From positions 2,285,501-2,349,500 of the forward strand of contig WPIO01000051.1 in assembly GCA_009760855.2 (NCBI GenBank): DNA of 64,000 nt, given 5' to 3'. This stretch comes from Cristatella mucedo. Taxonomy: Eukaryota; Bryozoa; Phylactolaemata; Cristatellidae. How positions within the stretch are numbered: position 1 is the first letter of the stretch; the number at the start of each line of letters is the position of its first letter. The notes below the pieces were generated by a model. The model made no database searches. It had not been told where the DNA came from and saw only the letters and a program-made list of their open reading frames with translations. Below are positions 1 to 60,865 of the stretch, in pieces. The translations under genes were made by a program, and so were the position numbers.

Positions 1-1769
1 AACCTGACCACTACGGAGGGACCGACTGGACCTGGCAGAACTTTATCTAGCAGTACGTTATCCAGCATGAACTTGAATAGCACGTGCTTGGCAGATTTGC
101 ATTAGATGAGACACTTAAGTTTTCGCGTAACTACTAATTTGCTTTCTCAAATTTGATGACGACAAAAGCCTACTCAATATAACCAAGCAAACCTAGTATC
201 ACATCAAGTGCACATATGTGCTGAGTCGCCACTCACGTGTCGAATACAAGACTGGAGACTTCTACCGCGTCTGTCATTGTCGGCAGGGCTCCCCCGAACT
301 GAAAAGCCTGGCAACACTACTGGCCATACCTTTTGAGACAAGGTTTGCTCCGAAATGTCGGGGGGCGGGCCTTCTCTTCCCTAAAGAAGTTCTCCTTTAG
401 ATACGAAGAGAACTTCTGCTCTACCCACTTCCATCCTGGCTTATCGCCCCCATTAGCACTGTGAAAGTAGCAGCGTCTTGACCATCCTTACGATGTTCAA
501 AATTCAGTGGTTAAGAGAAATTCTGATTCGGTGGTTGTAGCGTTTGCAGGCGAACGGGATCGTAAAAGAAAAAGATTCTAACATGCAGACACCGTGGCCG
601 CATACCGGAGAGGTAACGGGGCATGCGTCCCAGGCGCTGGGCACACAATATTTTAGAAACGCCACTGTCCAGACACAAGAGTGAACGTGTGGAGTACAAA
701 AAATTGTACGCTATGTCAGCAGGAGTGAAGAGTATGCTTCCGTTCGCCTCTGGTATTTAGCTCAGAACTTACGCTGGTGATGCGGGGTATCGTACTATTT
801 AAATCGATTTCGCAGACCCCGAGTAGTGAGTGTGTCGGCTCAAACGCTTGCATTGCCGACTTACATGTAACTTCCGCAGACCTACGCACTTTACGATTCG
901 ATCTAAAACTTAATTTTCCTTCTGCAATTATTCGTCTTGGTTATTTGCATGCGACATTTCCTTTTGGTTGAATTGGCATTGTCGAAGGTTCTGTTAAGTT
1001 TCAATAATCCTGTCGTGAACAGGGGCCTTGTGGTAATAGCTGTATGCTAATCATAGACAGTCCATGATATTATTTAAAAAACAGTATTTGCATAGGTAGG
1101 GTAGCGTGGTTCGGGTAAAGACCGTCAGGTTCTGCGGGAGAGGGGCTGGATCAGGCCATCAAGTAAAGTACTAGCATGTTCATTGTCAAGTAAAAATCGT
1201 CTAAATAATAATCTAAATCAGCCTGGCTAATGAAAGATCCTAGAGATTATTATTTGTCACTTAGTTATGATCATTACATTCTGGAAATTGTATAACCTTT
1301 GGCTTAGACCTTATGAAGAGGTCATCAAAAGTCATGTTCAGTCAGTTGTGCTACACGCCTTCGCCTGGTCCCACGTGGTGCTCTTCGGCTTGGAGATTTG
1401 CTAGCTCTTCATTAAGGCGATCGTTTCACTAGTATCTACTATGCGTTTGCAAGGAATAACGCCCGCTACGTTCGCTGGCTATTGTGGTAAATACACGAGT
1501 CCCAAAGCCCCTCCGTAAAGCTAGACCAATAGCCAGCCACTAGTTGGCGCTGCAGTGACCTAGCTTCGGGGATAGTTACTAGGGGTTATTACATACAACC
1601 AGTGTACAATAGCGTATGCTGTTCGTATCATCAAGTTTATATACACACTAAGGCCAGGCTAGCTGCAAGGATCTGCCAGGATACGCCGTCTTCGGAGGCC
1701 GTACTCAACTTTTAGCGGCCCTTTCGGAAGTCGTACTGAAGAAGCGGCTGCATCGCGAGGACGCCTACA
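1..1769. other. No gene recognised
   Basis: Only short open frames of about 60 codons without splice context or recognisable family. No repeat was identified, except that the first 70 bases hold two or three copies of a TATCTAGCA/TATCCAGCA-like motif resembling the tandem repeat at 21113-21245. Confidence 0.5.
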
Positions 1770-2033
<264 letters not shown>

Positions 2034-2040
2034 CGTGCGC

Positions 2041-2878
2041 GAGCGAACACACACACACAGACGAGCGTCTGGTGGAGGGAGCATCGTCGATTACTCGGCA
2101 AGGTGGGACAAGATAGCCGAGCTGGAAGGGGGATTGGGGAGGGGCGGCCACGTAACCGGGGTCGTCGGTGGTTGGGCAGCGGTAATGGTGCTGCTAATTG
2201 GACTTCTTTGGGCTCCACGCCCACAGCAGAACGCAATATTAACTGAATGGCAGGGCCAAGCTCAAGGGGCGTGGTTAACAGCGTAGCGTCGTTACGGTGC
2301 GGCGGGCATCTCTGATTAGTGTCCTGCCTTCCTCAGCAGCCGATTGCAGCCTGCTTGTCTGTTCACTTACGACGCCGGCCGGCCACCAGTGACAGTGTGC
2401 TCTGCCGACCAGTTTCATGACTGTAAGTAATCTGCAATTTGTGCATATGTGGTTGACTAGTTCGCCGGCCGAGCTTGCTTAGTACTTTGGAGTATCTTAG
2501 CAGCCGAGCTTCTTTGACCGCGTCTCGTGGACGCTTGGGCTAAGATTAATTCGTGCTATTCGACGTCGAGTGTCGTGCTGTTAGTGCTCTGAATGAGCCT
2601 GAGGATTCTTTTTATTTTCCAGTATCGTCGTCATAGCTTGACCGTGCTATAGTACGGTAACGGTCTTCGAACTCCGCCCACCCCTTTACGGCTATGTATC
2701 TAAAAGTCCAGCTGCCCCGAGCTTGCCTGCCCATGGAAGATTGTGCGATCGCTGTCCCTTTCCCCGGGGATACGTTCGGCATATCCGATCGCTCCATCTC
2801 GTTTCATGGCTGCATCGCGCTGGCATCGTTTCAGCTCGTGTCTCGTACTTAATTCGGAACAGGGTTGACTGACCAGAT
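2041..2878. other. 5' flank of the plus-strand gene
   Basis: Non-repetitive flank directly upstream of the ATG at 2879. It probably holds the promoter and 5' UTR. I saw no convincing TATA box or initiator. An in-frame TGA at 2870-2872 closes the frame just before the ATG. Confidence 0.4.
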
Positions 2879-14641
<11,763 letters not shown>

Positions 14642-15525
14642 GTGAATGTACATAGTAGCTATGTGCACCCTTGGGCCTCATGGTATCGAACGCACCAAAG
14701 CCCAGTGAATGTTGTCGGCTGCAATTGCTGTTGCTAGGTAGCCAACACCCACGAGGGGGCTGGCCTTGTGTTCTTTGCTGCCAAACGGGGGGGGGGGGGG
14801 GCTCACTGCACCTCAGCTCTTGCCGTTGCCCAGCACCACAATCACTCATCTTTGTATTAAGAGGTTGTTATTGATCGTCGTCGTAGCCATACTTGTTAAA
14901 CGTCTGGAAAGGGAGCCGGTTTGATCTCATCCTAGTGGTTGCCTGGCTGCCGAAGAGGCTAGCCATAGTGATTAATCAGAGTTGCACATATCAGACATAT
15001 GGCCGTGCTACTAGCCCGTAAGCTGTCTAGTACGACAGTGAGAGGAAAACTTCAAGGTTATGAAAAAAAGCTGCGACTGGAGCTCCTTGCCCGGAGTGCT
15101 TGCCTAATGTCCGGGAGCAGGTACTTGCAGTGTTGCCACGCTTGTAGTCTTGACAGCCAAAGGAAGCGATCCTCCACTCTGGCAAAGCATTGTTGTATGC
15201 AGTCTGCTTCCATGCTGGCTTTGGAGTTTTGCATGATGCTCAAGCTCCTTTAAAGCCGCGGATGTGTGGACGTGCTAGCATTTCCACCAGGACCAATCGC
15301 TAAATGGCAAGCACGTGCTGGCTGTTATCATGCCGGCTGCTACTTTCGTATTCTTTGCTGGCTGCAGCTTTCAGAGGTCTTTGCTGCTAAAGTCTGTCTG
15401 ACTGTCGGTGTCGTTCTTCACACAAAACACAAGCTAGAAAATGGCCGGCCGTCAAACAGAAAACTCTAGAGCCACAAGTGCACCTGCTAGATGTACGATT
15501 GCATAGATTTCAGCTTCTTACTACA

Positions 15526-15742
<217 letters not shown>

Positions 15743-15889
15743 CCTGCTGCCTACTCTAGCATTGCTTTCCCAACTGTTCCGAAAATTTAACAAATGCTTC
15801 TGCTTTGCTTTGTTGTGTGTGCATGCATGCCTGCTGCACATTATTAGCTACATCGTGCAACGTCTGCACTGAGAGCAGCTTGACAAAAC

Positions 15890-16350
15890 ACTAAAGTATC
15901 ATGCTTACACAGGCATACGAAAGCACACAAGAAGACACTCAGGGCCTTTGGTTAGTAGGACCCCTGGTTTGTAACATACACTGGATTATGTACAGGTAAC
16001 TAAGTAAAGCTCACGGACAAAAGATATTTTCTATGCAGGGAAAGCTAAACGGACGAGATGCATTTTTAGTTAAGACTTTTAAGCTGAAAGCACCGGTGCA
16101 ATGACATTGCAATAAGTGACCGAAGCCGGACACCAGTTCCAGACTTGAAGTGCATCCAAATTGATCATCGAAAGGTTTCAATGCAGTTTGAGACAGGGAG
16201 CCGACTGGAGGCCGGGCGAGGGTGGTGCGACAGCACCCTGGAGGAGCGAGGAGGTCGGATAAATAGGCTAGTGCTAGTGAGTGAAGCGACCCGTATGCCA
16301 CAGATCGCGAAGTCGATTCGACGCCCGATTATGAGCCAGTGAAGCTCAGG
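15890..16350 (-). mobile_element. LINE-B 3' fragment
   Basis: On the minus strand it encodes the LINE C-terminal block SLHSLALAYLSDLLAPP, equivalent to SLHSMAPAYLSDILPH in LINE-A. The frame continues into a diverged end. Truncated at its 5' end. Confidence 0.75.
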
Positions 16351-16392
16351 CAGAAGTGGTTTGAAGGTGCACGAATGAGCAAATAAATAAAT

Positions 16393-16532
16393 GAGCTGGT
16401 TTGGTCTAGCGGTTAAGGTGCTCGCCCCGACCAAGGTCTGACTGAGGTCGTGGGCTCGAGCCCGGAGGCATATGTGAAGCGCCTGGATAGAGATTAAGTT
16501 CTCTTGGGGCGCTATATAAATGTATATTATAT
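16393..16532 (+). mobile_element. SINE-A (tRNA-derived), full-length copy
   Basis: Begins GGTTTGGTCTAGCGGTTAAG (box A region), then box B GTGGGCTCGAGCCC about 45 bases later, then the LINE-like tail AAGCGCCTGGATAGAGATTA and GGGGCGCTATATAAATG. RNA polymerase III would transcribe such an element; partner LINE enzymes mobilise it. Confidence 0.88.
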
Positions 16533-18803
16533 AAATAAGGTGCTCATATTCCACGCTGTGACCTACAGTGGCACGGACAGGGTACACATACCGTCAGCCC
16601 CTGTAAAGGGGTACCTGTCCGGATTGCCAATCGGTCCATCCATCCAAACCTCCAACATCCCAGCTACGGTAGAGGTTTAGGCCCCTCGAAAATTCCTGTA
16701 CATGTCTGTGGTCTCAAGTACTACTTTTCTGGTTCGGCGATGCCGATGTAAATGAGCTGCCTCGTGCAGCAGTGTCGTCTGCTGTCGGAAGTGCAGCCTT
16801 TCGAGCCTCTGCAGACTCAATGTTTTGATGCAATCCTGTGTGCAGTCGCCTGTGTGCGCACAAGCTTTCAGTCGGTTTGTATTTAATAACAATATATATG
16901 TATATATACATATACATACAGTATAACAACTTTCTTCCTTTTTAAGCTTCCGGGTGAAACAAGGTAACGTCTGTGGCGGCACGTTAGTCTGCGCTCGAAA
17001 TCGCTACCTTGTAGGGGCTGCGACATTGCGGTCTTGATCACAGCTAGCCTGGCTACCTTCCTCGCGCTGCTTATGGTTAGCCACAAGTGCACCTCGCCGC
17101 CGTGTGCCTTGGAACTTTTGCCTCGGCAATTACGTGTTCACAGCAGCATCTGTCTACTTGCAGCTTACATAATCAGCGAGGTGCATAAAAGGGCTCGGAC
17201 CAGAAAGGTGAAGGGTCGCTTTCGTCCGGCTCAGCCACTTCGTTATCTTGTTTGCTATGCGTGCCATACACTTTACGAACGTGCGATACGAAAGGTCCTC
17301 AAGCACCGAATCAGTGCTGATGGTGGGACCAATGGCCGTTTCAGGACGAAGTGCTGACCAAGCTGCTCAGGGATCGGGGTTGTCCAGATCTAGTATTCTC
17401 GGAATGAAGCCAGCTGCGCTGTGCATCATGTCTACTCATATCGTTGCGACAGCATCGTGAGCCATTCTGTCGACACCCTCTTGCATTGTCATCTTTGAGA
17501 ATCTTCAAGAGGAATGGTGACTGTGGCCAGCCAGATATGTGATACTAATGGTCATGTGATGGGCGACCGGTGCCTACATTTTTGCACATGTTCTGTGCTG
17601 TTGCACAGAACATGTTGTTTAACTGTGAACCAGTGCTCAGATTCCTTGTAACCTGCGGTAAGCGTTGGTTGTGGAGATATGCCTGAGGCAACTATGCTAG
17701 GTGCAGCCAAGTAGCCGGTCGGGGCAGTGAGATCAGCCTGTCAGGCAATGCTGTTGGTGCCTGTTGCAACTCGTGTTGGGCTGTGATTGGCCCATGCCCT
17801 AATAAGGAGCTTAAATTTTGTTGTCGGCTCATTGCCAAATTATTAAAGGTGACTGAAGAGCAATCTTGTAATTCTTCGTGCTGACCGTCCATAATAATTT
17901 ACTAGTCACAGCAAGCCACGTGGCAATTGAGTATATTTGCTTATTTCCTTGACTGCTGCTTGGTTTAGTGGTATCAGCTGAATAATATTACCATGGTAAG
18001 CTATTCTGATAAGAGTTGCATATGTAAATCTTGCACAGCTGATGTGGTAAACCCAATTCAACGACACATCCAGAGCCAGTGTGCCGAACAAGCTAAAACC
18101 GGAGGCGAAACAGCTCTAATGGTACCCGCTCGGCTAGGATATCGAGAAAATAAATTCAGCTATTGTGCTAAACCCCTAGGCTTGACGATGCAGACAACCA
18201 TCATATTTACCCTTACGGCATATGCCTGTAGAGCGTTCATGTATAAAGGGGCGATTGGCAAAACAGTAAACTACTTTTTAGATGTCATTGGCCGCATCGA
18301 CGGTTCGAAAGGACGTGCATTTCTGCTCATCACAGCAAAGTTCTATGAACTACATTGACCCCAGGCTCAAACATGCATGCGATCGTTGTTTGTCCAACGT
18401 GGGGAAGTCCATAACATTGAGGCTGCACCTGGAAAGCAGCACAGCACACCCACACGAACAAACTAGCCAGTTACTCTAAAGCGCAGCCTACAATGGATTG
18501 ATAATTAACTTTGGCCTTATCACATCGCACGTGCCAGATACTATTATTAAGCAGGCCAGCGAACCCCTACTCGAACCACAGTTGTGTAGCTGGGACTTTC
18601 CCAAGGCGCTAGTTGCTAGCCATACCTTGGTCGGTCGATCACCAGGGGGCTGACGGGTCATGCCAGGCAGCGAGCCCCCTTTCGGTCGGATCGGTCAGCC
18701 AGAGGGAAGCAGCCCCATTTGCCTCGCACATGCAATCAAACCAAAGCTACCTTAGCACGACGACGTGCCAGGTCAGCCGTTTAAAAGAAATACCGTCTGT
18801 CCC

Positions 18804-18809
18804 TTTATT
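18804..18809 (-). promoter_or_regulatory. Candidate polyadenylation signal of HIF1AN
   Basis: AATAAA on the minus strand, about 310 bases beyond the HIF1AN stop codon. The spacing fits a 3' UTR; transcript evidence would be needed to confirm use. Confidence 0.4.
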
Positions 18810-19116
18810 GTAGCCGACCACTGACGGATCTGGCTTTGACTGAAGGACGAGGCTGCCTGCAGCTGCCACACAGACACACACAGCAGAAGCAACGGGCAAT
18901 GGCAGCACATGCGATCGAGCCGCTCTCGCACGTGGCGCATTGCCGCCAGTCCACTTCTTTACGTGGGATAGGCTGCATTGGGTGCTGCCAGCTGCCGCCA
19001 CGAATCCTCACTGCGGGTGGTCGCGGTTGGCTGCGCGAAGCGTCATTCGATCCAAGTGCGACCTGAGATGCAGATGTCTTCTAGCAGAGTCTTCAAGCCG
19101 AGTCTTCAAGTCTCAA

Positions 19117-37497
<18,381 letters not shown>

Positions 37498-37879
37498 TTT
37501 GAAGGTGAAGGCTGTAGCTTGGTAGAGGTGTTCTGCAAAGTAAAACATTTCTAGACTTTTCTGAACAAATATTTTGATAAATTATTGAATTTCTATATAT
37601 CTTATAAATCTTTGTAAGGGGTAATAAGGCTATATTCTTTTGCAGGATTGATATCTGCTTGTGGGTTCGGTCCGGATCGCTGGAGGAATGTCATAGATAC
37701 CAATAAATAGCTGCCACGGCTGCTAGCATAGGATCTGTAGAATACTATTACTTTTACTCACAAGAACTATAGTCTAGTTGTAGATAACCTTAGGGAAATA
37801 TTTCTAAATCTAGGCACTTTATAGATTTCTGATAGAGAACCGATACCCGTGGGGTTAGTGAAATGCACGCATCAAGCGT

Positions 37880-38200
37880 GTAAAGCAATCAAGTTTTCTG
37901 CTCAGCTCAGCATGCTAAGCCAAACATGACAGCTCTCTTGGCCGGCCTCAAGTTCGTAAGACCTCTGGCTAGTAGCGTGCACTGAATCATGCACATGCAA
38001 GCCTGTAAAGTATGACGGAGCAAAAAAGGCACATTGACTGGGGTGAAGGGAAAGCTGACCGGAACAGATTGTAGCTTGATAGCTGAGATTTTAAAGATCT
38101 GAGGGTACGTCGCAAGTTGTGAGCATAGCAGGAAATTAATTTCAGACGTTCAGACGTGCCCACTAGCTGTAAGCTCAATTCTCATTAGCAACAGTGTGAT
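37880..38200 (-). mobile_element. LINE-B 3' fragment
   Basis: Minus strand encodes SLKSQLSSYNLFRSAFPSP, aligning with SQLRMPLLQSAFPTP of the copy at 9090-9500. 5' truncated. Confidence 0.65.
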
Positions 38201-38514
38201 TATATATTACACTCTCGGGAAGGATCTGTGCATTATACTTAGATTGATTTAAGTTTACACACCTTCAGTGTGATATAAAAGCTGAGGGAAAAGTCAGTTT
38301 ATATTAGTAGATTTTAGGTATATTTTACAGTGTGCGTGAGGACTTGCATTTCATACAGAGCTGCTGAAACTGCAGCAAATGTTAATCTCGAGTTATTTCG
38401 CTGGATGTCACCAAACCAGGTGAAATGCAGAGATTCAGTACTCCACCCGAATAAATCAGACCAAGGCACTCATTCACGTGTCCTATTAGCTATATGAGAG
38501 ACTGTGGCTCTGTG

Positions 38515-38765
38515 CTAATAGGTAAGAATACATTTGTATAGTGCCCAGGAAGAACTGCAGCAGAGGAAGCATGATCACACGGTTAGTGATAACATGCACA
38601 ATGTCAACAAGAAAAACAAGGTTAGGACGACATGCACAGTATCAACATGTAAATGGGGTTAGTGGCAACATGCACAGAGTCACCCCACATAAGCAGATAA
38701 AGAAAAAATAACAGGGACCAACCAAATGCTGTCAAAACAGGTGCATTTTAGCTTCTTTTTACATG
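38515..38765 (-). mobile_element. LINE-A 3' fragment
   Basis: Three spaced copies of the 3' UTR motif TTAGTGGCAACATGCACAG-like sequence (about 38584, 38622, 38660) follow a decayed tail. Ends near CAAATGCTGTC, the region coding the LINE C-terminus. Confidence 0.65.
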
Positions 38766-40479
38766 TTGATCCAAAATGGGAAGCGGACCCACAAAAAGTT
38801 CAGTGGGGCAGAAACCTTTGCGAGCAAGTGATCCAAAACATGTCCGCCGATATGAGTCGTACGACTAACGTGTTGGACCAAACCTACATTTTGCAGTAAA
38901 AAAATACATGGACCTGACTGTTGCTTGGGTCTTCACGCGAATGCTAAACTGTCATGCAATCAATAACGGCCTATACAAATATTTTGATATATCACGAATA
39001 TTTTTCTCTATATACCACTCAAGAGAATGGCCAAACAGAGGCTGTGCGTATAGACAGGTGGCACATATTAGCGCTTACCAACCCAAGAAACAATTAGTGC
39101 AGGAGGCAAGCCACAAACGGCCGTATGCATTAGCATGCATACTACGCATTAACGGAATTAAACCAGAACTGGGAGTTCGCTAAAAAGAAAGCATTGCGGA
39201 TTCAGGCTTACCTGACAAAGAAAAGAAGGGGCTAAATTATTGCTTAGTTTTTTGCTTCAACTTGGTATCGTGATCTCACTGGCTAGCTCAGGAGTGCCGC
39301 CATAATGCCAGAGAAAAACTTTGCTTAGCGGTAGTGTCATTCCAACGCCTGTAGATATTTCTGAGATTGTTTAGCATTTCTAATTGTTAGTCAAATTGGT
39401 ATCAAGCATCTTTTTCACTCAGTATCTCTAAAATCGTCCTATTCCATGTTCCAGAACTAGGTATTTAAAGTCAATCGAAGTAATGTATGCTGATGTCACC
39501 TTCATATTCTTGCATATCGGAAAAAGATGCACTACAAACTCTTGGCACAGTGACTCACAAGTTCAGAAATAATTATGGGTGCAGCCGCCGGTACCTGACT
39601 CTCCAATTCATCTGACGGCAGAAAATTCACACGTGGATGCTGCTTGCTGTTATGTTAAACACGGTCGCAGGAATATTTCGGGATGCATTTTCTGCCACGA
39701 CCATGCAAGCCGGTGTGTCCCGAGGTTCAAACGAAAAATCTCAATTAGAAATAATCAATAAGAAAAAATCTGCCATTAGAAATACGCTGGCACCGATTAT
39801 TTTCTTTTGGTCGAGGTATAATCTGGTATCACTACTGGTTAAATTATCAAAGATTCTAACTGGCCAGTCTATTTATATTAAAACAAAATTCACAATTCAT
39901 TGAAATGTCAATATTTTTTATAAATCACATAACCTCCTCAACCATTATCGCTACGCTAGAAAGTGCAAAATCCGTCGCTCACTGCTACTGAACGTATGAC
40001 CTCTAAAACTAGATGTGGAAGTTTTAGTAACTTTCGTAAATTAAATACTATAGCCAGCGATGAAACCAGATGCCTCATCCAGTATGAGGTCCTTAAACGA
40101 GCACGGTCAGGTAGCCGTATGACTTATTTACAGTCGGTGCCTTCGAAAAATTGTGGCTATGGACGATTATCCAAGAACTATTTCACTATATCACTACAAG
40201 CGCAGCAAGATGACAGTAAACCCTGAGAGTGCGACTTGGAGAGGGCGAAGCAGCAATCAGTTGCTAAGCACTTGTGCATATTGTGTGCGCCTGCTGCTTC
40301 TGCTATTGCAATGAGTGCAGCAGCATCGGCCACTAATGTATGCGCCACCTGCAGCAGGTGGTTGAGCAATTGACTCGGTGCAGCCTTTGATGTAAGCATG
40401 TGGCCCACCACTGATGCACTCACATATCTGTGGTGAGTCAGCCAGCTCGTATATGTAATGTATCTCCGTCTGTAACTCC

Positions 40480-40850
40480 ACAAAGTCATAAAGACCATGT
40501 GGTTATTACGAAGGAGAGTTTTGTATAGCGCACTCACAGCCTAAGCGGCTTTCGGTACGCATTCGGTAGCCAGCAGACTTTGTCTCACCCAACAAAGAGA
40601 AAGTGGAAGCATATCAGAGTCAGGAGAGCAGTTCAGGTAGTGAGTAGCATGGAAGTAGCAGCTCAGGACCGCTGAAAAGGATGAGCCATAGTCGGCAGTA
40701 GGAGAGTTGTTCCTGCTGAGAGAATAAAGATCGAGTCTCGTTCACCGCTCGCATTCGCCCGCTCGTGTCTCCGTGAGACTCCACTAGTGCTGCTGCCGCC
40801 AGAGACACAGTAACGCAACACGCAGCACTAGCTTTTGAAGGAATCCGCAT
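40480..40850 (-). mobile_element. LINE-C 3' fragment
   Basis: Nearly repeated at 60500-60860: both share CTCCACAAAGTCATAAAGAC and GAGTTTTGTATAGCGCACTC. The intact frame of the second copy shows it is a LINE C-terminus; this copy is more decayed. Confidence 0.7.
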
Positions 40851-42152
40851 GGCGAAGTGCTACTCAACCGCCGGCGTGCTGTTTGAGTCCGGATTACAAT
40901 TGCCGAGATATTTATTGTTAACAGGTCCAGAATCATAACGACTGGTAGCCTGCTACGTGACAATCTAATGCTAGACGACATTAAAGCCGTAGCCATGCAA
41001 TTTCAGGCAGTCATGCTTCAGGAGTTTTGTGTTGAATCGAGTTAAGCACGATGAGCCAAGCTGGAGTTCCGCTCTTGACCTCGATGTCAAGGTCTTGACC
41101 TTGATCGGACACTATAGCGCTCTGGGCGCAGTTCAAGAGCTGTTGTGCGCCACAGCGGGAATTTCTGGACGCCTGCAACTATCCGTAGCTGTAAAAGCTA
41201 TGGTGTATGGACGTGTTATCATAAAGTATGAGAGCTCTTCTTTGCTGCCCTGTTCTGCAGTAGTCAAAACCCACACGACTTAATGCTGCTCCGACGTCCT
41301 TACCTGTTCCCAAGGCTGGGCGGCTTCGCCAGCATTCCCGAATCGGTTGCGACTAGCTATTAACACAAGTGCTAAATTTTCGGCTGAGTTGCAGTCTGAG
41401 TTCGGTCTGGACACGGAAGCAACTACAGCTCGTTTGTAAAACTGCCGATTGTGGTGCACTGGCAAACAATAGAAAAAAAAATTCAAGTCACCTCACCTTG
41501 CACGAAGCAAGCGACTCAAAACAGATGTCTGTATATTTAAAAAATCCAACTGACATGATTAAAACGCTGTCAGACTGCACAGCATAAAATGAGCCGAGTA
41601 ATATTGGTTGGATAAGCACATTCAGTTTCTCTGTACAATTACTCGTGACCTAAAACAGGGTGGGATTTGAGCACCGATACAGTAGTCGTTATTCCTGGTA
41701 TGTTGACAGCATCAAATATCAATGTATGGAATGCTAAACTTCTTTGATCGCGACTGCGATCAACGTGACGTAAGCGCATTACGATATGCTAGCACGCTGC
41801 CTAGCTGGCGTCAACCGGCCAGATTGATGTCAACGGGAGATAATAAAAACTCAGGCCTTTCACCAATCGTAGCACGAATACTAAAAGAATGGCTGAGATT
41901 GGCAAATTGAGAAAAGCAGCCCTAGAAGAGATCGAGGTCGATGACCTCATAAAAACAACTAAATTTAAATGCCTTCAACGCGAGGACCAGCCTCATATCC
42001 AGAGCCACGCTGGTTTGGCAGGCGCCGAGGTGCGAATTCGTGCCAAGCAGACGGTCTACGAATGGTGCGCTGAAATGCAGGGGCGTGCGTGGTGCTTGCT
42101 TTTCGGTATAGCTTCCACATGAGCACGGACGGACTGAGATTGTTGATAGTAC

Positions 42153-60244
<18,092 letters not shown>

Positions 60245-60499
60245 CTGCACCGATTGAACTACCATCAGCTATCGCGGCAAACATTGGCAATCACTGGGCT
60301 CCGTTTGCTGAAAAGCTCGTGTCTTCACGATACCAGAGTTGTGTGTTGCGTGCGACGAGGCTCCAAGTAAGCAATCTCAATTCAGCCAAGAGCACATTGG
60401 AATGCAAAGCCTGCAGGTCTCAAAAACCAGCGAACGCCATTTTTTAATAAGTCCTATTCCGCTCTAGCACCTGTCAGCTCAGACCTATCGCTTAGGGTA

Positions 60500-60865
60500 T
60501 GTGTGTATCTCCGTCAGTAACTCCACAAAGTCATAAAGACCATGTGGGTGTTACGCAGGAGAGTTTTGTATAGCGCACTCACAGCCCAAGCGGCTTTCGG
60601 TACGCATTCGGTAGCCAACAGACTTCGTCTCACGAAAAAGAGAGAAAGTGGGAAGCATAGCAGAGTTAGGAGAGCAGTTAAGGTAACGAGTAGCATAGAA
60701 ATAGCAGCTCAGAACCGCTGAAAAGGATGAGCCATAGTCGGCAGTAGTAGAGTAGTTGTCGTTGCGTAAGAATAGTGGAAGCGAATTCCACAGTCTAGGA
60801 CCTGCAGATCTAAAGCTTCTGTCGCCAACGGTCTTTAAGCGGAGGAATGGGACAGCTAAGGTACA
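60500..60865 (-). mobile_element. LINE-C 3' fragment
   Basis: Minus strand encodes GDRSFRSAGPRLWNSLPLFL, the LINE C-terminal block, then a 3' part containing GCGCTATACAAAACTC and a tail ending CTTTATGACTTTGTGGAG. Second copy at 40480-40850. Confidence 0.8.

Larger units (their letters stand above)
37498..42152. other. Region between HIF1AN and HECTD2
   Basis: Upstream flank of HIF1AN and downstream flank of HECTD2. Holds LINE-B (37880-38200), LINE-A (38515-38760) and LINE-C (40480-40850) fragments. Open frames at 38908-39183 and 39963-40226 have no recognised family or splice context. No CpG island or TATA box stands out upstream of HIF1AN. Confidence 0.4.

Noticed and set aside
16393-16465. 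Possible genuine tRNA genes
   Set aside because: The A and B boxes lie in repeated elements with LINE-like tails and no complete cloverleaf, so these are SINEs.
17034-17460. Plus-strand open frames with RKVLKHRISADGGTNG
   Set aside because: Considered as the cGMP-kinase linker that often contains an ISAEP motif. The match is two or three residues and no donor fits.
17993-18358. 121-codon plus-strand open frame
   Set aside because: Length is near the chance limit here; no family, no splice signals.
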